Source: Candidatus Alistipes faecigallinarum
GTDB lineage: Bacteria; Bacteroidota; Bacteroidia; Bacteroidales; Rikenellaceae
Length of the DNA stretch: 64,000 nucleotides
Assembly (NCBI GenBank): GCA_019115605.1
Contig: DXDG01000003.1
Location: 62,001-126,000, forward strand
Direction of reading: 5' to 3'
The number at the start of each line of letters is the position of its first letter. Position 1 is the first letter of the stretch. A model generated the notes under the pieces. It was given only the letters and a program-made list of their open reading frames with translations. It searched no databases and had not been told where the DNA came from. The position numbers and the translations under genes were made by a program. Of the stretch, positions 33,304 to 46,321 are shown one piece after another.

Positions 33304-35147
33304 TAGCGAAAATGACCAAATACGCGCTGGTGCTTCACGCCGCGCAGAGCGATGACTTCATCGAGAAGCTGCGCGAACTGGGCCTGGTGGACATCACCGT
33401 CTCGGGATGGGAGCCTTCGGACGAAGACCGCCAGCTGTTGCTCGACATCGAGGGCGGTGCGCGGGCGCTGGAGAGCCTCAAGGCGTTCCGTGCGGATGCC
33501 GCGCGGTTCGATGCGAAGGCTACGCCCTATGCTTCGGGTGAGGAGGCCTATGCGGCCTACACCAAGGCGCAGCGCAGCGCCACGGCCCTGCATGCCGAGC
33601 TTTCGCGCCTCGAAAAGAGCGCCGAGGAGCTGCGCCCGTGGGGCGAATTCGATCCTTCGCGCCTGGAGGAGCTTGCCGAAAAGGGAATCGTCCTGCGCTA
33701 TTTCTCGGCGCCGCGCAACGTCTACGACAAACAGGTCGGGGAGTGGAGTGCGCAATATACCCTCGCGGAGATCCATCGGTCCGATACTACCGTGTGGTTC
33801 GTGGTCGTGGCGGCTCCCGGCGAGGAGCTTCCGCTCGACGCCCAGGAGCTCAAGGCTCCGCGGATGGATGTCCGCGAGGTGGAGCGCCGCATGGAGGAGA
33901 CGCGCCGGAGCCTCAAGGCGCTCGACGCCGACTTTTCGCGTGCCGCCGTGTCGGAGAAGCTTCTGGCGGGATATGTCGTCTCGCTCAAGGAGCGGCTGCA
34001 GGGCGTGCGTGTGAAGGCTACGGCCCGTCAAGAGGCCGAAGGCCACCTCGTCGTGATGGAGGGGTGGGCCGAGACGGAGACCTCGGACCGCGTGGATGCC
34101 CTGCTCGACGCCTATCCGGGCGTGGTCTACCTCAAGAGCGATCCTACGCCCGAGGATGATACGCCCGTAAAACTCAAGAACAACCGCTTCGCCCGGATTT
34201 TCGAACTGGTGGGCGACATGTATGCGCGGCCCAAGTACGGAACGCTGGATCTTACGCCCTTCTTTGCGCCGTTCTACATGCTCTTCTTCGGCATCTGCCT
34301 CAATGACGCCGGCTACGGTGCCATCCTGACGCTGCTGGGCGTGTGGATGCTCTCGAAGAACCGCCGCCCGGGCATGATGCGCCAGGCGGCGTGGTTCGCC
34401 ACGCTGTGCGGTGCGATGACCGTGGTCTTCGGACTCTTCTGCGGGTCGTTCTTCGGTATCAGCATGAAGGAGTGGTTCCCGACGGTGCCGTTCTTCGATT
34501 TCCAGGGCAAGTTCTTCTCGATCGCCCTGGCCATCGGCATCGTGCAGATCCTCTTCGGCATGCTGCTCAAGATCATCATGATCTCCTCGACGACGGGCTT
34601 CCGCTATTCGCTGGCTTCGCTGGGCTGGTTCCTGGTGCTGCTCTCCGCAAGCATCGCCGCCGGCCTGCCGATGCTCGACCCGTCGTGGGTCATTCCCTTC
34701 TTCACGACCTCTTCGCCGGCCTTCTACGCCGCGGTGGGTGTGGGCTTCGTGCTGATGCTCTTCTTCAACTCGCCGGGCAAGAATCCCTTTGTCAATTTCG
34801 GACTCGGCCTGTGGGATACCTATAACAATCTGACGGGTATCCTCTCCGACGTGCTCTCCTACATCCGTCTGTTTGCCATCGGCCTTTCGGGCGGTATTCT
34901 GGCCACGGTCTTCAACGCCCTGGCCGACGGATTCGTGCCCGAGGGGACGAATATCGTGGTGCGTCTGCTCATCATGATTCCGATTCTGCTCATCGGCCAC
35001 GGCATCAACCTCTTCATGTCCACCATCTCGTCGTTCGTGCATCCGATGCGTCTGACGTTCGTGGAGTTCTACAAAAATGCGGGATTCGAAATGTCGATGC
35101 GTTCGTTCGATCCCCTGCGCAAAATGGATCAAACCGAAAATCAATAA
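33300..35147 (+). CDS. atpI: V-type ATPase membrane subunit I (a subunit)
   Basis: 615 aa. Residues 1-310 are the cytoplasmic arm with coiled coils. From about residue 315 (TPFFAPFYMLFFGICLNDAGYG) the C-terminal half has seven or so membrane helices. The essential arginine facing the K ring lies in SYIRLFAIGLSGGILATVFN near residue 525. The subunit carries the ion half-channels and anchors the stator. It overlaps subunit D by four bases and lies 19 bases before subunit K. Confidence 0.95.
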   Translation: MIAKMTKYALVLHAAQSDDFIEKLRELGLVDITVSGWEPSDEDRQLLLDIEGGARALESLKAFRADAARFDAKATPYASGEEAYAAYTKAQRSATALHAELSRLEKSAEELRPWGEFDPSRLEELAEKGIVLRYFSAPRNVYDKQVGEWSAQYTLAEIHRSDTTVWFVVVAAPGEELPLDAQELKAPRMDVREVERRMEETRRSLKALDADFSRAAVSEKLLAGYVVSLKERLQGVRVKATARQEAEGHLVVMEGWAETETSDRVDALLDAYPGVVYLKSDPTPEDDTPVKLKNNRFARIFELVGDMYARPKYGTLDLTPFFAPFYMLFFGICLNDAGYGAILTLLGVWMLSKNRRPGMMRQAAWFATLCGAMTVVFGLFCGSFFGISMKEWFPTVPFFDFQGKFFSIALAIGIVQILFGMLLKIIMISSTTGFRYSLASLGWFLVLLSASIAAGLPMLDPSWVIPFFTTSSPAFYAAVGVGFVLMLFFNSPGKNPFVNFGLGLWDTYNNLTGILSDVLSYIRLFAIGLSGGILATVFNALADGFVPEGTNIVVRLLIMIPILLIGHGINLFMSTISSFVHPMRLTFVEFYKNAGFEMSMRSFDPLRKMDQTENQ

Positions 35148-35166
35148 CTAAAAACATTTCACAACT

Positions 35167-35622
35167 ATGGAAACAACAACTGCAATTATTCTGGGCTACA
35201 TCGGCGTAGCGTTGATGGTCGGCCTTTCGGGTGCCGCAAGCTGTATCGGAACCTCGATCGCCGGTCAGGCTTCGGTCGGCGCCATGAAGAAGAACGGCGG
35301 CGCATTCGGTAGCTACATGATTCTTTCGGCCATCCCCGGTTCGCAGGGTCTCTACGGCTTCGTAGGCTACTTCATCATCAAGGGCTTCCTCACGGAGTCG
35401 ATGACGATGCTGCAGGGTGCCGCCATCTTCGGCGCGGGCCTTCTGACGGGCGTTGTCTGCCTCTTCTCGTCGTACTATCAGGCCCGCATCTGCGCCAACG
35501 GTATCGCCGCCATCGGCAACGGCCACGACGTGATGGGTAAGACGCTGATCCTTGCCGCATTCCCCGAGCTGTACGCCATTCTGACGGTAGCTGCCATCTT
35601 CCTGATTGCAGGTGCCATCTGA
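35167..35622 (+). CDS. atpK: V-type ATPase subunit K (proteolipid rotor ring)
   Basis: 151 aa with four membrane helices, the double-hairpin form. The ion-binding glutamate is Glu134 in helix 4 (FPELYAILT); helix 2 has no acidic partner. Ser59-Gln60 in IPGSQGLYGF and Gln105 in SSYYQARI fall at the places of the Na+ ligands Thr64, Gln65 and Gln110 of the Enterococcus hirae NtpK ring (Glu139 there). This suggests Na+ coupling; the assignment by eye needs an alignment. It is the last gene of the operon, followed by a terminator. Confidence 0.95.
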   Translation: METTTAIILGYIGVALMVGLSGAASCIGTSIAGQASVGAMKKNGGAFGSYMILSAIPGSQGLYGFVGYFIIKGFLTESMTMLQGAAIFGAGLLTGVVCLFSSYYQARICANGIAAIGNGHDVMGKTLILAAFPELYAILTVAAIFLIAGAI

Positions 35623-35643
35623 TGCGGATGCCGCAAAGCCGCG

Positions 35644-35676
35644 GGGCGGGGCCGTTCATACGGCTCCGCCCTTTTT
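35644..35676 (+). terminator. intrinsic terminator of the V-ATPase operon
   Basis: GGGCGGGGCCG (35644-35654) pairs with CGGCTCCGCCC (35661-35671) with one mismatch around a TTCATA loop, followed by five T. Confidence 0.85.
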
Positions 35677-35772
35677 ATGCGGCCGGTGCAATCTTTTTTG
35701 GGGCGGATCGTTCTTTCTTTGCTTGCGATTTACGATCTTTGTAACAACGAATTTCCGAAAAACAAGAAGATT

Positions 35773-37296
35773 ATGACAACGACAACCCTCTGCCGTCTGC
35801 TGCTCTCCGCCGTCGGATGCTGTTCCGCCGTTGCGGTTGCCGCGCGCGACATCACTCCGGCACGGAGCCATACTCCGCAACCTCCCGTTCAGGCCGTTGC
35901 CGACAATACGCGGCTTCCCGCTGCGGTTTCGAAATACGCCGCGACGAACCGCCCGGCACCTTCCGAGCGGCTCTTCACCTCCGAGGCCGTCGAGGCCGAG
36001 ATCGCCCGCATCAAGGCGCTGCTGACCAACGCCCGTCTGGCGTGGATGTTCGAAAACTGCTTCCCCAATACGTTGGACACGACGGTCCGCTGGACGCGCC
36101 AGGACGAGGCGGGCAAGGACGACACGGTGGTCTATACGGGCGACATCCACGCCATGTGGCTGCGCGACTCCGCGGCCCAGGTGTGGCCCTATGTGCAGCT
36201 CTCGCCGCAGGATGAGAAGCTGCGCCGCATGATCGCGGGCGTTATCCGCCGCCAGTTCAAGTACATCACGCTCGATCCCTATGCCAACGCCTTCCTCGAT
36301 CCCGAGGATCCGAATCCCGACACGCACTGGCAGAGCGACGGCACGCAGATGCGCCCCGAGGTCTACGAGCGCAAGTGGGAGATCGACTCGCTGTGCTATC
36401 CGATCCGCCTGGCCTACGAATACTGGAAGCGTACGGGCGATGCCTCGGTCTTCGACGAGCACTGGCTTGCGGCCATCGGAAACATCCTGCGCACCTTCCG
36501 CGAGCAGCAGCGCAAGGAGGGCGTGGGTCCCTATACCTTCCTGCGCGTTACGGACCGCCAGCTCGATACGGTCTGCAACGTCGGCAAGGGCAATCCGGTG
36601 AATCCCGTGGGGCTGATCGCCTCGGTCTTCCGCCCGTCGGACGATGCGACGACCTTCCTGTTTCTCATTCCGTCGAACTTCTTTGCCGTAACGTCGCTGC
36701 GCAAGGCCGCCGAGATCCTCACGGAGGTGAACGGCAAGCCGGAGATGGCCGCCGAGTGTACGGCTCTGGCCGATGAGGTCGCCGCGGCGCTCGAAAAGTA
36801 CGCGACCTATGACCATCCCGAGTTCGGCGAGATCTACGCCTTCGAGGTCGATGGCTTTGGCAACCGCTTCCTCATGGATGATGCCAACGTGCCGTCGCTG
36901 CTGGCAATGCCCTACCTGGGCGATGTGGCGATCGACGACCCGGTCTATCAGAACACGCGCCGCTTCGTCTGGAGCGAGTCGAATCCCTACTTCTTCCGCG
37001 GCACGGCGGGTGAGGGTATCGGCGGCCCGCATGTGGGCTACGACATGGTCTGGCCGATGAGCATCATGATGAAGGCCTTCACGTCGCAGGACGACGCGGA
37101 GATCAAGCGCTGCATCGAGATGCTGATGACCACCGACGCCGGCACGGGCTTCATGCACGAGTCGTTCCACAAGGATGATCCCGAACGCTTCACCCGCGAG
37201 TGGTTTGCCTGGCAGAACACGCTCTTCGGCGAGCTGATCATTAAGCTGGTGAACGAAGGCAAGGTCGGCCTGCTCAATTCGATTACGATCGAGTAG
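35773..37296 (+). CDS. GH125 exo-alpha-1,6-mannosidase
   Basis: 507 aa; the ATG at 35773 was chosen because it gives a signal peptide (MTTTTLCRLLLSAVGCCSAVAVAA). The (alpha/alpha)6-barrel signatures of GH125 are clear: TGDIHAMWLRDSAAQVWPY, HWQSDGTQMRPEVYERKWEIDSLCYP (with the general-acid Asp), NVPSLLAMPYLG, GIGGPHVGYDMVWPMSI and MHESFHKDDPERFTREWFAWQNTLFGEL (with the base Glu). GH125 enzymes are metal-independent inverting mannosidases that remove non-reducing alpha-1,6-mannose, for example from N-glycans. A weak -7 box (GATCTTTG) lies near 35734. The gene stands alone between two terminators. Confidence 0.95.
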   Translation: MTTTTLCRLLLSAVGCCSAVAVAARDITPARSHTPQPPVQAVADNTRLPAAVSKYAATNRPAPSERLFTSEAVEAEIARIKALLTNARLAWMFENCFPNTLDTTVRWTRQDEAGKDDTVVYTGDIHAMWLRDSAAQVWPYVQLSPQDEKLRRMIAGVIRRQFKYITLDPYANAFLDPEDPNPDTHWQSDGTQMRPEVYERKWEIDSLCYPIRLAYEYWKRTGDASVFDEHWLAAIGNILRTFREQQRKEGVGPYTFLRVTDRQLDTVCNVGKGNPVNPVGLIASVFRPSDDATTFLFLIPSNFFAVTSLRKAAEILTEVNGKPEMAAECTALADEVAAALEKYATYDHPEFGEIYAFEVDGFGNRFLMDDANVPSLLAMPYLGDVAIDDPVYQNTRRFVWSESNPYFFRGTAGEGIGGPHVGYDMVWPMSIMMKAFTSQDDAEIKRCIEMLMTTDAGTGFMHESFHKDDPERFTREWFAWQNTLFGELIIKLVNEGKVGLLNSITIE

Positions 37297-37333
37297 CGGT
37301 CCCCGTCCGGACCGGTGCAATCCGGCCATAGAG

Positions 37334-37369
37334 GAAAAGCCCCTTCCACCCGGATGGAAGGGGCTTTTC
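37334..37369. terminator. bidirectional intrinsic terminator
   Basis: Perfect 15-bp stem, GAAAAGCCCCTTCCA (37334-37348) and TGGAAGGGGCTTTTC (37355-37369). The A- and T-rich ends allow it to serve both the GH125 gene and the convergent rnr gene. Confidence 0.9.
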
Positions 37370-37396
37370 GTTTGTTTCGTGCGCGAACGGCGGTGG

Positions 37397-39670
37397 TTAC
37401 CGACCGCTGCGGCGGGCCGAGCGGCGTACCTCGACCTGTTTCTGCTTCCCGCGGGATCCGGGACAGGATCCTTCGTGATCCGGCGCCCCCTTGCCGCGGC
37501 GGGCGGAAGGGGTGTCGGGAAGCAGCAGCTCGAAGTCGAGCTGCCGTTTCTGCAGGTCGGCGCGCTTGACGCGGATGCGTACGGCGTCGCCCAGCGTCAG
37601 GCGGCGTCCCGTGCTGCGGCCGACGATCTCGTAGGCCGTTTCGTCGAAGGTGTAGTAGTCGCCCTCGACATCGCGCAGGAACGACATGCCCTCGATGTGC
37701 GTCTCGTCCAGCTCGACATAGACGCCCCACTCCGTAAGTCCCGAGATGTGGCCCTCGAACTCCTCGCCGATGTGCTCCTTCATGAACTCGACCATCTTGT
37801 ACTTGATCGAGGCGCGTTCGGCTTCGGCCGCCACGATCTCACGGTCCGACGCATGTTCGCACAGCGTGTCGATCTCGGCCTTGTCCACCGACTTCCCGCC
37901 TGCAAGGTAGTGGGCTAGCAGGCGGTGCACCATCATGTCCGGGTAGCGGCGTATGGGCGAGGTGAAGTGCGTATAACAGGGGAAGGCCAGTCCGTAGTGG
38001 CCGATGTTGTCCGTCGAGTAGTAGGCCTTGGCCATCGAACGCACGGCCATCGTCGATACGGCGTTCTCCTCGGTGGAGCCCTTGATCTGCGCGAAGAGCT
38101 TGTTCATCTCCCTGGCCACGGCGCGTCCCTTCGTTGCCTTGAAGACGTGGCCGAAGCGGAGGATGAACTGCCGGAAGCGGTCGAGCTTCTCCTCGCTCGG
38201 AGCATCGTGCACGCGGTAGACCATCGTGCGCGGTACGGCGCGTCCCTTCTCGTTGCGGCGGTGGCTGCAGAACTCCGCCACGCGGCGGTTGGCCAGCAGC
38301 ATGAACTCCTCGATCATCTGGTTCGACTCCTTCTGCTCCTTGAAATAGACGCCGAGGGGCTTTCCGTTCTCGTCGAGGCGGAACTTCACCTCTTCGCGGT
38401 CGAACGAGATCGCCCCGTTGCGGAAGCGCTGGCGGCGCAGCTCCTGCGCCAGGCGGTTGAGGGTCAGGATCTCCTCGGCAAAGTCGCCCTTCCCGGTTTC
38501 GATCACCTCCTGCGCCTCGGCATAGGTGAAGCGGCGGTCGGAGTGGATCACCGTACGGCCGAACCACTCGTCGAGGATCTCAAGCTGTTCGTTGAGGGTA
38601 AAGACCGCCGAGAAGCAGAGGCTCGTTTCGTTGGGGCGCAGCGAGCAGAGCTCGTTCGAGAGCCGCTCGGGAAGCATCGGCACCGTGCGATCGACCAGAT
38701 AGACCGACGTGCCGCGCTCGACGGCCTCGTCGTCGATGATCGAGTGCGGGCGGACGTAGTGCGTAACGTCGGCGATGTGCACGCCCACCTCCCAGACGCC
38801 GTCGCGCACCTTGCGCACCGAGAGGGCGTCGTCGAAGTCCTTGGCGTCGGCCGGGTCTACGGTGAAGGTCGTCGTGTCGCGGAAGTCGCGGCGCGAGGCG
38901 ATCTCCCCGGCCGTGATCCGGGCGTCGATCGCCGCGGCGGCCTCCTCGACCTCGGGTTCGAAGCGGTAGGGCAGTTCGTATTCGGCCAGGATGGCGTGCA
39001 TCTCCGTGTCGTTGTTGCCGGCCAGTCCCAGCCGCTCGACCAGTTCGCCCACGGGGCTCTTGCTCCCGGGCTGCCAGTCGACGATGCGTACGACGACCTT
39101 CTCGCCGTCGCGGACGTCGGGGTAGTTGCGCTTCGAGAGGTAGATGTCCATCGGCATGCGGCGCGAGTCGGCCCGCACGAAGATCTGATGGGCCCCGACC
39201 TCGGCGATGCCCACATAGGGCTTGCGGTTGCGCGAGAGAATGCGGGTAACCTCGCCCTCCATGCGGCCGTTCCGTCCGCGGTGGATGACGGCCACCTCCA
39301 CGCGGTCGCCGTCGAGGGCGTTGGCCGTGTTGCGCTGGTTGACGAAGATATCCTCTTCGAGCCCCTCGACGCGGACGAAGATTGCACCCGACGTGGTCAT
39401 GTCGGCCACGCCCTCGTAGTGGGGCAGGTGCTGCCGCGTGAGGCGGTATTTCTCGCGGGCGCACTCCTCGACCACCCCTTCGTCGAAGAGTTGTCCGAGG
39501 ATCTCGAACGTCTCGCGGCGACCCTCCTTCGAGGCGCCGCCCGAGACCGAGGCGAGCTGCTTGAGTGAGAACTTGTTGTTCGGGAACTCCCGGAACAGAT
39601 TGAGTATGGCTTCCCGTCGTCCGCTGTTCGTGGAGCCCTGACGGGTGTGTCGTGTGTTGTTCTTTTTCAT
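37397..39670 (-). CDS. rnr: ribonuclease R
   Basis: 757 aa; start at ATG 39670 (MKKNNTRHTRQ), which overlaps the stop of the M20 gene as ATGA. Domains in order: an N-terminal winged helix (NKFSLKQLASVSGG), cold-shock domains (AIFVRVEGLEEDIFV), the RNB catalytic domain with the metal-binding aspartates in DPADAKDFDDALS and HIADVTHYVRPHS, and a C-terminal S1 domain (FEGHISGLTEWGVYVEL) with a basic tail (ARRSGR-like end). RNase R is a processive 3'-5' exoribonuclease for structured RNA and quality control of rRNA. It is the last gene of the metH operon. Confidence 0.95.
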   Translation of the reverse strand: MKKNNTRHTRQGSTNSGRREAILNLFREFPNNKFSLKQLASVSGGASKEGRRETFEILGQLFDEGVVEECAREKYRLTRQHLPHYEGVADMTTSGAIFVRVEGLEEDIFVNQRNTANALDGDRVEVAVIHRGRNGRMEGEVTRILSRNRKPYVGIAEVGAHQIFVRADSRRMPMDIYLSKRNYPDVRDGEKVVVRIVDWQPGSKSPVGELVERLGLAGNNDTEMHAILAEYELPYRFEPEVEEAAAAIDARITAGEIASRRDFRDTTTFTVDPADAKDFDDALSVRKVRDGVWEVGVHIADVTHYVRPHSIIDDEAVERGTSVYLVDRTVPMLPERLSNELCSLRPNETSLCFSAVFTLNEQLEILDEWFGRTVIHSDRRFTYAEAQEVIETGKGDFAEEILTLNRLAQELRRQRFRNGAISFDREEVKFRLDENGKPLGVYFKEQKESNQMIEEFMLLANRRVAEFCSHRRNEKGRAVPRTMVYRVHDAPSEEKLDRFRQFILRFGHVFKATKGRAVAREMNKLFAQIKGSTEENAVSTMAVRSMAKAYYSTDNIGHYGLAFPCYTHFTSPIRRYPDMMVHRLLAHYLAGGKSVDKAEIDTLCEHASDREIVAAEAERASIKYKMVEFMKEHIGEEFEGHISGLTEWGVYVELDETHIEGMSFLRDVEGDYYTFDETAYEIVGRSTGRRLTLGDAVRIRVKRADLQKRQLDFELLLPDTPSARRGKGAPDHEGSCPGSRGKQKQVEVRRSARRSGR

Positions 39671-40782
39671 GGTCTGTTGAGTATTTGCAGTGCGAGGCGG
39701 CTCATGAAGTCGATGCCCGTGTCGATGGCCTCCTCCCGGGGAATGAATCGGGACGTGTGGGTGCGTCCGGCTCCGGGCCCGACACCCAGGCGGTAGAAGA
39801 GCGACGGATAGACGCGGCAGTAGAAACCGAAATCCTCGGCCGTGGTGCGCAGGGGCAGCATCTCGACCTTCAGACCCGTCTGCTTGGCGAGCGCCGTGGC
39901 CCGCTTGACGAGAATCTCGTCGTTCACCACGCACGGGTAACCCCGTCCGATCTCCACCTCGGTCGAGGTGCCGTGGCGCTTGTCAATATCCGCGGCGATG
40001 TTGGCGATGCGGCGGTGGATGATTTCGCGTTCGCGTTCGTCGAACGTGCGCAGCGTCCCCTCCATGCGCACCTCGTCCGGCACGACGTTCGTGGCGCCTG
40101 CGGCCTCCACGCGTCCGATCGAGAGCACGCACTCCTCGGCGTTGAGGGCGATCAGACGGGTCAGCAGCTCGGCACCGGCCGCCACGGGGTCCTTGAGCTG
40201 GCTGCGCAGGGCGCCGTGGCCTCCCGTGCCGTGGATGCGGAATCGCAGCTCGTCGCTGGCGGCCATGTACTTGCCGGCGCGGAATCCCAGCGTGCCGACC
40301 TCAAGCTGCGGCTCGACATGTTCGCCGATCACGGCCCGGATGTCGTATCCCTCGAAGGGCTTTTCGGCCAGCACGAGCGACGCTCCTCCGGGATTGCACT
40401 CCTCGCCGGGCTGGAACAACCCGAAGAGCGTGCCGGCGAAATCGGCCTCGGCAGCCAGCCGCTGCAGCACGCCGTAGAGCACGGCGGCGTGCATGTCATG
40501 TCCGCAGGCGTGCATGACGCCCCGGTTGCAGGAGCTCCATGCCAGGTCGGTCTGCTCGGTGATCGGCAGGGCGTCGATGTCGGCGCGGAGCACTACGGCG
40601 CGCCGGTCTCCGGCAGCGGTTTTACGCCCCGGAATGCGTGCCAGAACGCCCGTGCCGGCTACCGGGGTGTGCTCGATCCCCAGCTCGGCGAGCTGTTCGG
40701 CGATGAAGGCCGCCGTGGCATGCTCCCGGAACGAAAGTTCCGGATGGGCGTGCAGGTGGCGGCGAAATTCAACGGGAGTCAT
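39667..40782 (-). CDS. M20-family amidohydrolase (N-acyl-L-amino acid/hippurate hydrolase-like)
   Basis: 371 aa, cytoplasmic. The family signatures are FRRHLHAHPELSFREH, ADIDALPI, HACGHDMHAAVLYG (metal ligands) and FQPGEECNPGG with the catalytic and metal-binding glutamates. A dimerisation domain (residues about 180-290) is inserted in the catalytic domain. Such enzymes cleave N-acyl or N-acetyl amino acids or amide-linked conjugates; the precise substrate cannot be read. It lies 35 bases after metF and is coupled to rnr by a four-base overlap. Confidence 0.9.
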   Translation of the reverse strand: MTPVEFRRHLHAHPELSFREHATAAFIAEQLAELGIEHTPVAGTGVLARIPGRKTAAGDRRAVVLRADIDALPITEQTDLAWSSCNRGVMHACGHDMHAAVLYGVLQRLAAEADFAGTLFGLFQPGEECNPGGASLVLAEKPFEGYDIRAVIGEHVEPQLEVGTLGFRAGKYMAASDELRFRIHGTGGHGALRSQLKDPVAAGAELLTRLIALNAEECVLSIGRVEAAGATNVVPDEVRMEGTLRTFDEREREIIHRRIANIAADIDKRHGTSTEVEIGRGYPCVVNDEILVKRATALAKQTGLKVEMLPLRTTAEDFGFYCRVYPSLFYRLGVGPGAGRTHTSRFIPREEAIDTGIDFMSRLALQILNRP

Positions 40783-40817
40783 TGTCTTTTTCGTTTATGG
40801 GTCTGCGGCATCCGTAT

Positions 40818-41774
40818 TCAGAATACCGCCTTGACGATCTGTTGGATGTTGTTCGTGCGGCTCATCGTGTAGTAGTGCAGCACGGGAACGCCTGCGGCCA
40901 TCAGCTCGCGGCTCTGGGCGATGGCCCACTCCACGCCGACCTCGCGGACGTGGTCCGGATGGGTCCTGGCCTCGCGGACCAGCTCCTCGGGGAGCTCCAC
41001 GGCAAAGGTCTCGGGCAGCACCTCCAGGTGGCGGAGCGTCGAGAGGGGCTTGATGCCCGGGATGATCGGCACCTCGATGCCAGCTTCGCGGCAGCGGCGC
41101 ACGAAATCGAAGTACTTGCGGTTGTCGAAGAAGAGCTGCGTTACGACATACTCCGCGCCGGCGTCGATCTTCTCCTTCAGGTGGCGGATGTCGCTCGTGA
41201 TGTCGCGGGCCTCGAAATGCATCTCGGGATAGCCGGCCACGCCGATCGAGAATTTCGAGTGGTGGCACTCCTCGACCTCGCCGTCGACGAACTCCCCGCG
41301 GTTCATCGCGGCGATCTGCCGCACGAGATCCACGGCATGGGCGTGTCCCTGCGGATGGGGCATGAAGCGGCGCTCGTTCTGCGACTTGTCGCCGCGCAGC
41401 GCCAGGACGTTGTGCAGCCCGAGGAAGTCCATGTCGATGAGCGTGTCCTCGATGTCGTATTTCGAAAGTCCTCCGCAGATCAGGTGCGGGACGACTTCGA
41501 TGCCGTAGCGCTGCCGGATGGCTGCCGAGATGCCCACCGTGCCGGGGCGCCGGCGCACGACATGCCACTCGATGCCTCCGTCGGGCAGTTCGGTCTCCTT
41601 GATCCCCTCGCGGTGGAACGTAATGTTGATGTAGGCCGGGTCGAAAGGCACAAGCGGGTCGATGGCTCCGAAGATCTTCTGCATGCCGTCGCCCTTCAGG
41701 GGCGGCAGCAGTTCGAAGGCGAAGCGCGTGCGTTTCGAGGCGAGGGCCTCGTTGATGATATGTACGACGTTCAT
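40818..41774 (-). CDS. metF: methylenetetrahydrofolate reductase
   Basis: 318 aa. It has the single-domain bacterial MetF barrel: FAFELLPPLKGDG with the catalytic Glu, INITFHREG, VPHLICGGLSKYDIEDTL, NVLALRGDK and GVAGYPEMHFEA. It reduces 5,10-methylene-THF to 5-methyl-THF with FAD, the methyl donor for MetH. It follows metH by 30 bases in the same operon, a natural pairing of the last two steps of methionine synthesis. Confidence 0.96.
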   Translation of the reverse strand: MNVVHIINEALASKRTRFAFELLPPLKGDGMQKIFGAIDPLVPFDPAYINITFHREGIKETELPDGGIEWHVVRRRPGTVGISAAIRQRYGIEVVPHLICGGLSKYDIEDTLIDMDFLGLHNVLALRGDKSQNERRFMPHPQGHAHAVDLVRQIAAMNRGEFVDGEVEECHHSKFSIGVAGYPEMHFEARDITSDIRHLKEKIDAGAEYVVTQLFFDNRKYFDFVRRCREAGIEVPIIPGIKPLSTLRHLEVLPETFAVELPEELVREARTHPDHVREVGVEWAIAQSRELMAAGVPVLHYYTMSRTNNIQQIVKAVF

Positions 41775-41804
41775 GTTGTTTCGTGTTTCTTGCCGATCCC
41801 GGGG

Positions 41805-45443
<3,639 letters not shown>

Positions 45444-45488
45444 GTCTTCCTGTTTCTCGATGTTGGCGCCTTCTCCTGGCCGCCGGGC

Positions 45489-46307
45489 CTACTGCCGGAC
45501 GATCTCTATCTCGAAGAGCCGGCTCCAGTTCTTGCCCGTAACGAAGATGCGGCCCGTCGCGGCGTCGTAGGCGATGCCGTTCAGCACGTCGGTCTGCGGC
45601 GTGCGCTCCTCCGCCGGAAGCAGCCCCGTCAGATCGACGATCCCCTCGACGCGGCCCGTCGCGGGGTCGATGATGACGATCTGGTCGGTCGTGTAGACGT
45701 TGGCCCAGATCTTCCCGTCGATCCACTCCAGCTCGTTGAGAAAATCGACGGGCTCGCCCCGCAGCGTTACGGTTGTGGTCCGCTCGCGGCGGAACGTTTC
45801 GGGGTCGATCGTATAGAGGTTGGCCGTTCCGTCGGTCATGTAGAGCTTCTCGCCGTCGGTCGTCAGTCCCCAGCCTTCGCCGGCATAGCGGTGGTCGCGG
45901 ATCTTCTTCCGCGTTGCGAGGTCGTAGACGTGTGCCGTATTCGACTGCCAGGTCAGCTGGTAGAGCTTGCCGTCGAGCAGCGTGATACCCTCGCCGAACT
46001 CCGTGCGCGGCAGGCGGAAGAGCACCTCCGTCTTTCCCGTTTCTATCTCTGTCCGCTGCACGACCGAGGCTCCGTACTCTCCCGTGCCCTCCCAGAGTGC
46101 GCCGTCGGCATATTGCAGCCCCTGCGTATAGGAGGTGGTGGCGTGCGGGTGTACGGCCCGGATGCGGTAGGTATAATAAAGGGGGTCCGCCGTTTCGGCA
46201 GCGCGTGTCGCGGCGGCCGTGCGGGCCGTGTGGGCGGTCGGGCCGCCGCAGGCGGAGAGCAGGGTTGCGGCAGCCGCGAGCGTAAGTGCGATTCGTTTCA
46301 TCATCAT
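45489..46307 (-). CDS. glutaminyl-peptide cyclotransferase-like lipoprotein (beta-propeller)
   Basis: 272 aa; three consecutive in-frame ATGs (46307, 46304, 46301) are possible starts. It has a lipobox (ATLLSAC). The five-bladed propeller motifs of plant/bacterial-type glutamine cyclotransferases are present: HATTSYTQGLQYADGALWEGTGEYGAS, RTEFGEGITLLDGKLYQLTW, EGWGLTTDGEKLYMTDGT, NELEWIDGKIWANVY and DVLNGIAYDAATGRIFVTGK. Such enzymes form pyroglutamate at N-terminal Gln of exported proteins; in Bacteroidota they often act in the periplasm after signal-peptide removal. It is the first gene of the metH operon and has a consensus -7 box upstream. Confidence 0.88.
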   Translation of the reverse strand: MMMKRIALTLAAAATLLSACGGPTAHTARTAAATRAAETADPLYYTYRIRAVHPHATTSYTQGLQYADGALWEGTGEYGASVVQRTEIETGKTEVLFRLPRTEFGEGITLLDGKLYQLTWQSNTAHVYDLATRKKIRDHRYAGEGWGLTTDGEKLYMTDGTANLYTIDPETFRRERTTTVTLRGEPVDFLNELEWIDGKIWANVYTTDQIVIIDPATGRVEGIVDLTGLLPAEERTPQTDVLNGIAYDAATGRIFVTGKNWSRLFEIEIVRQ

Positions 46308-46321
46308 CCGAAATAAGCATG

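Noticed and set aside
35677..35772. In-frame upstream extension of the GH125 gene to an earlier ATG
   Set aside because: The extension crosses the V-ATPase terminator and destroys the signal peptide; the ATG at 35773 gives a normal signal sequence.
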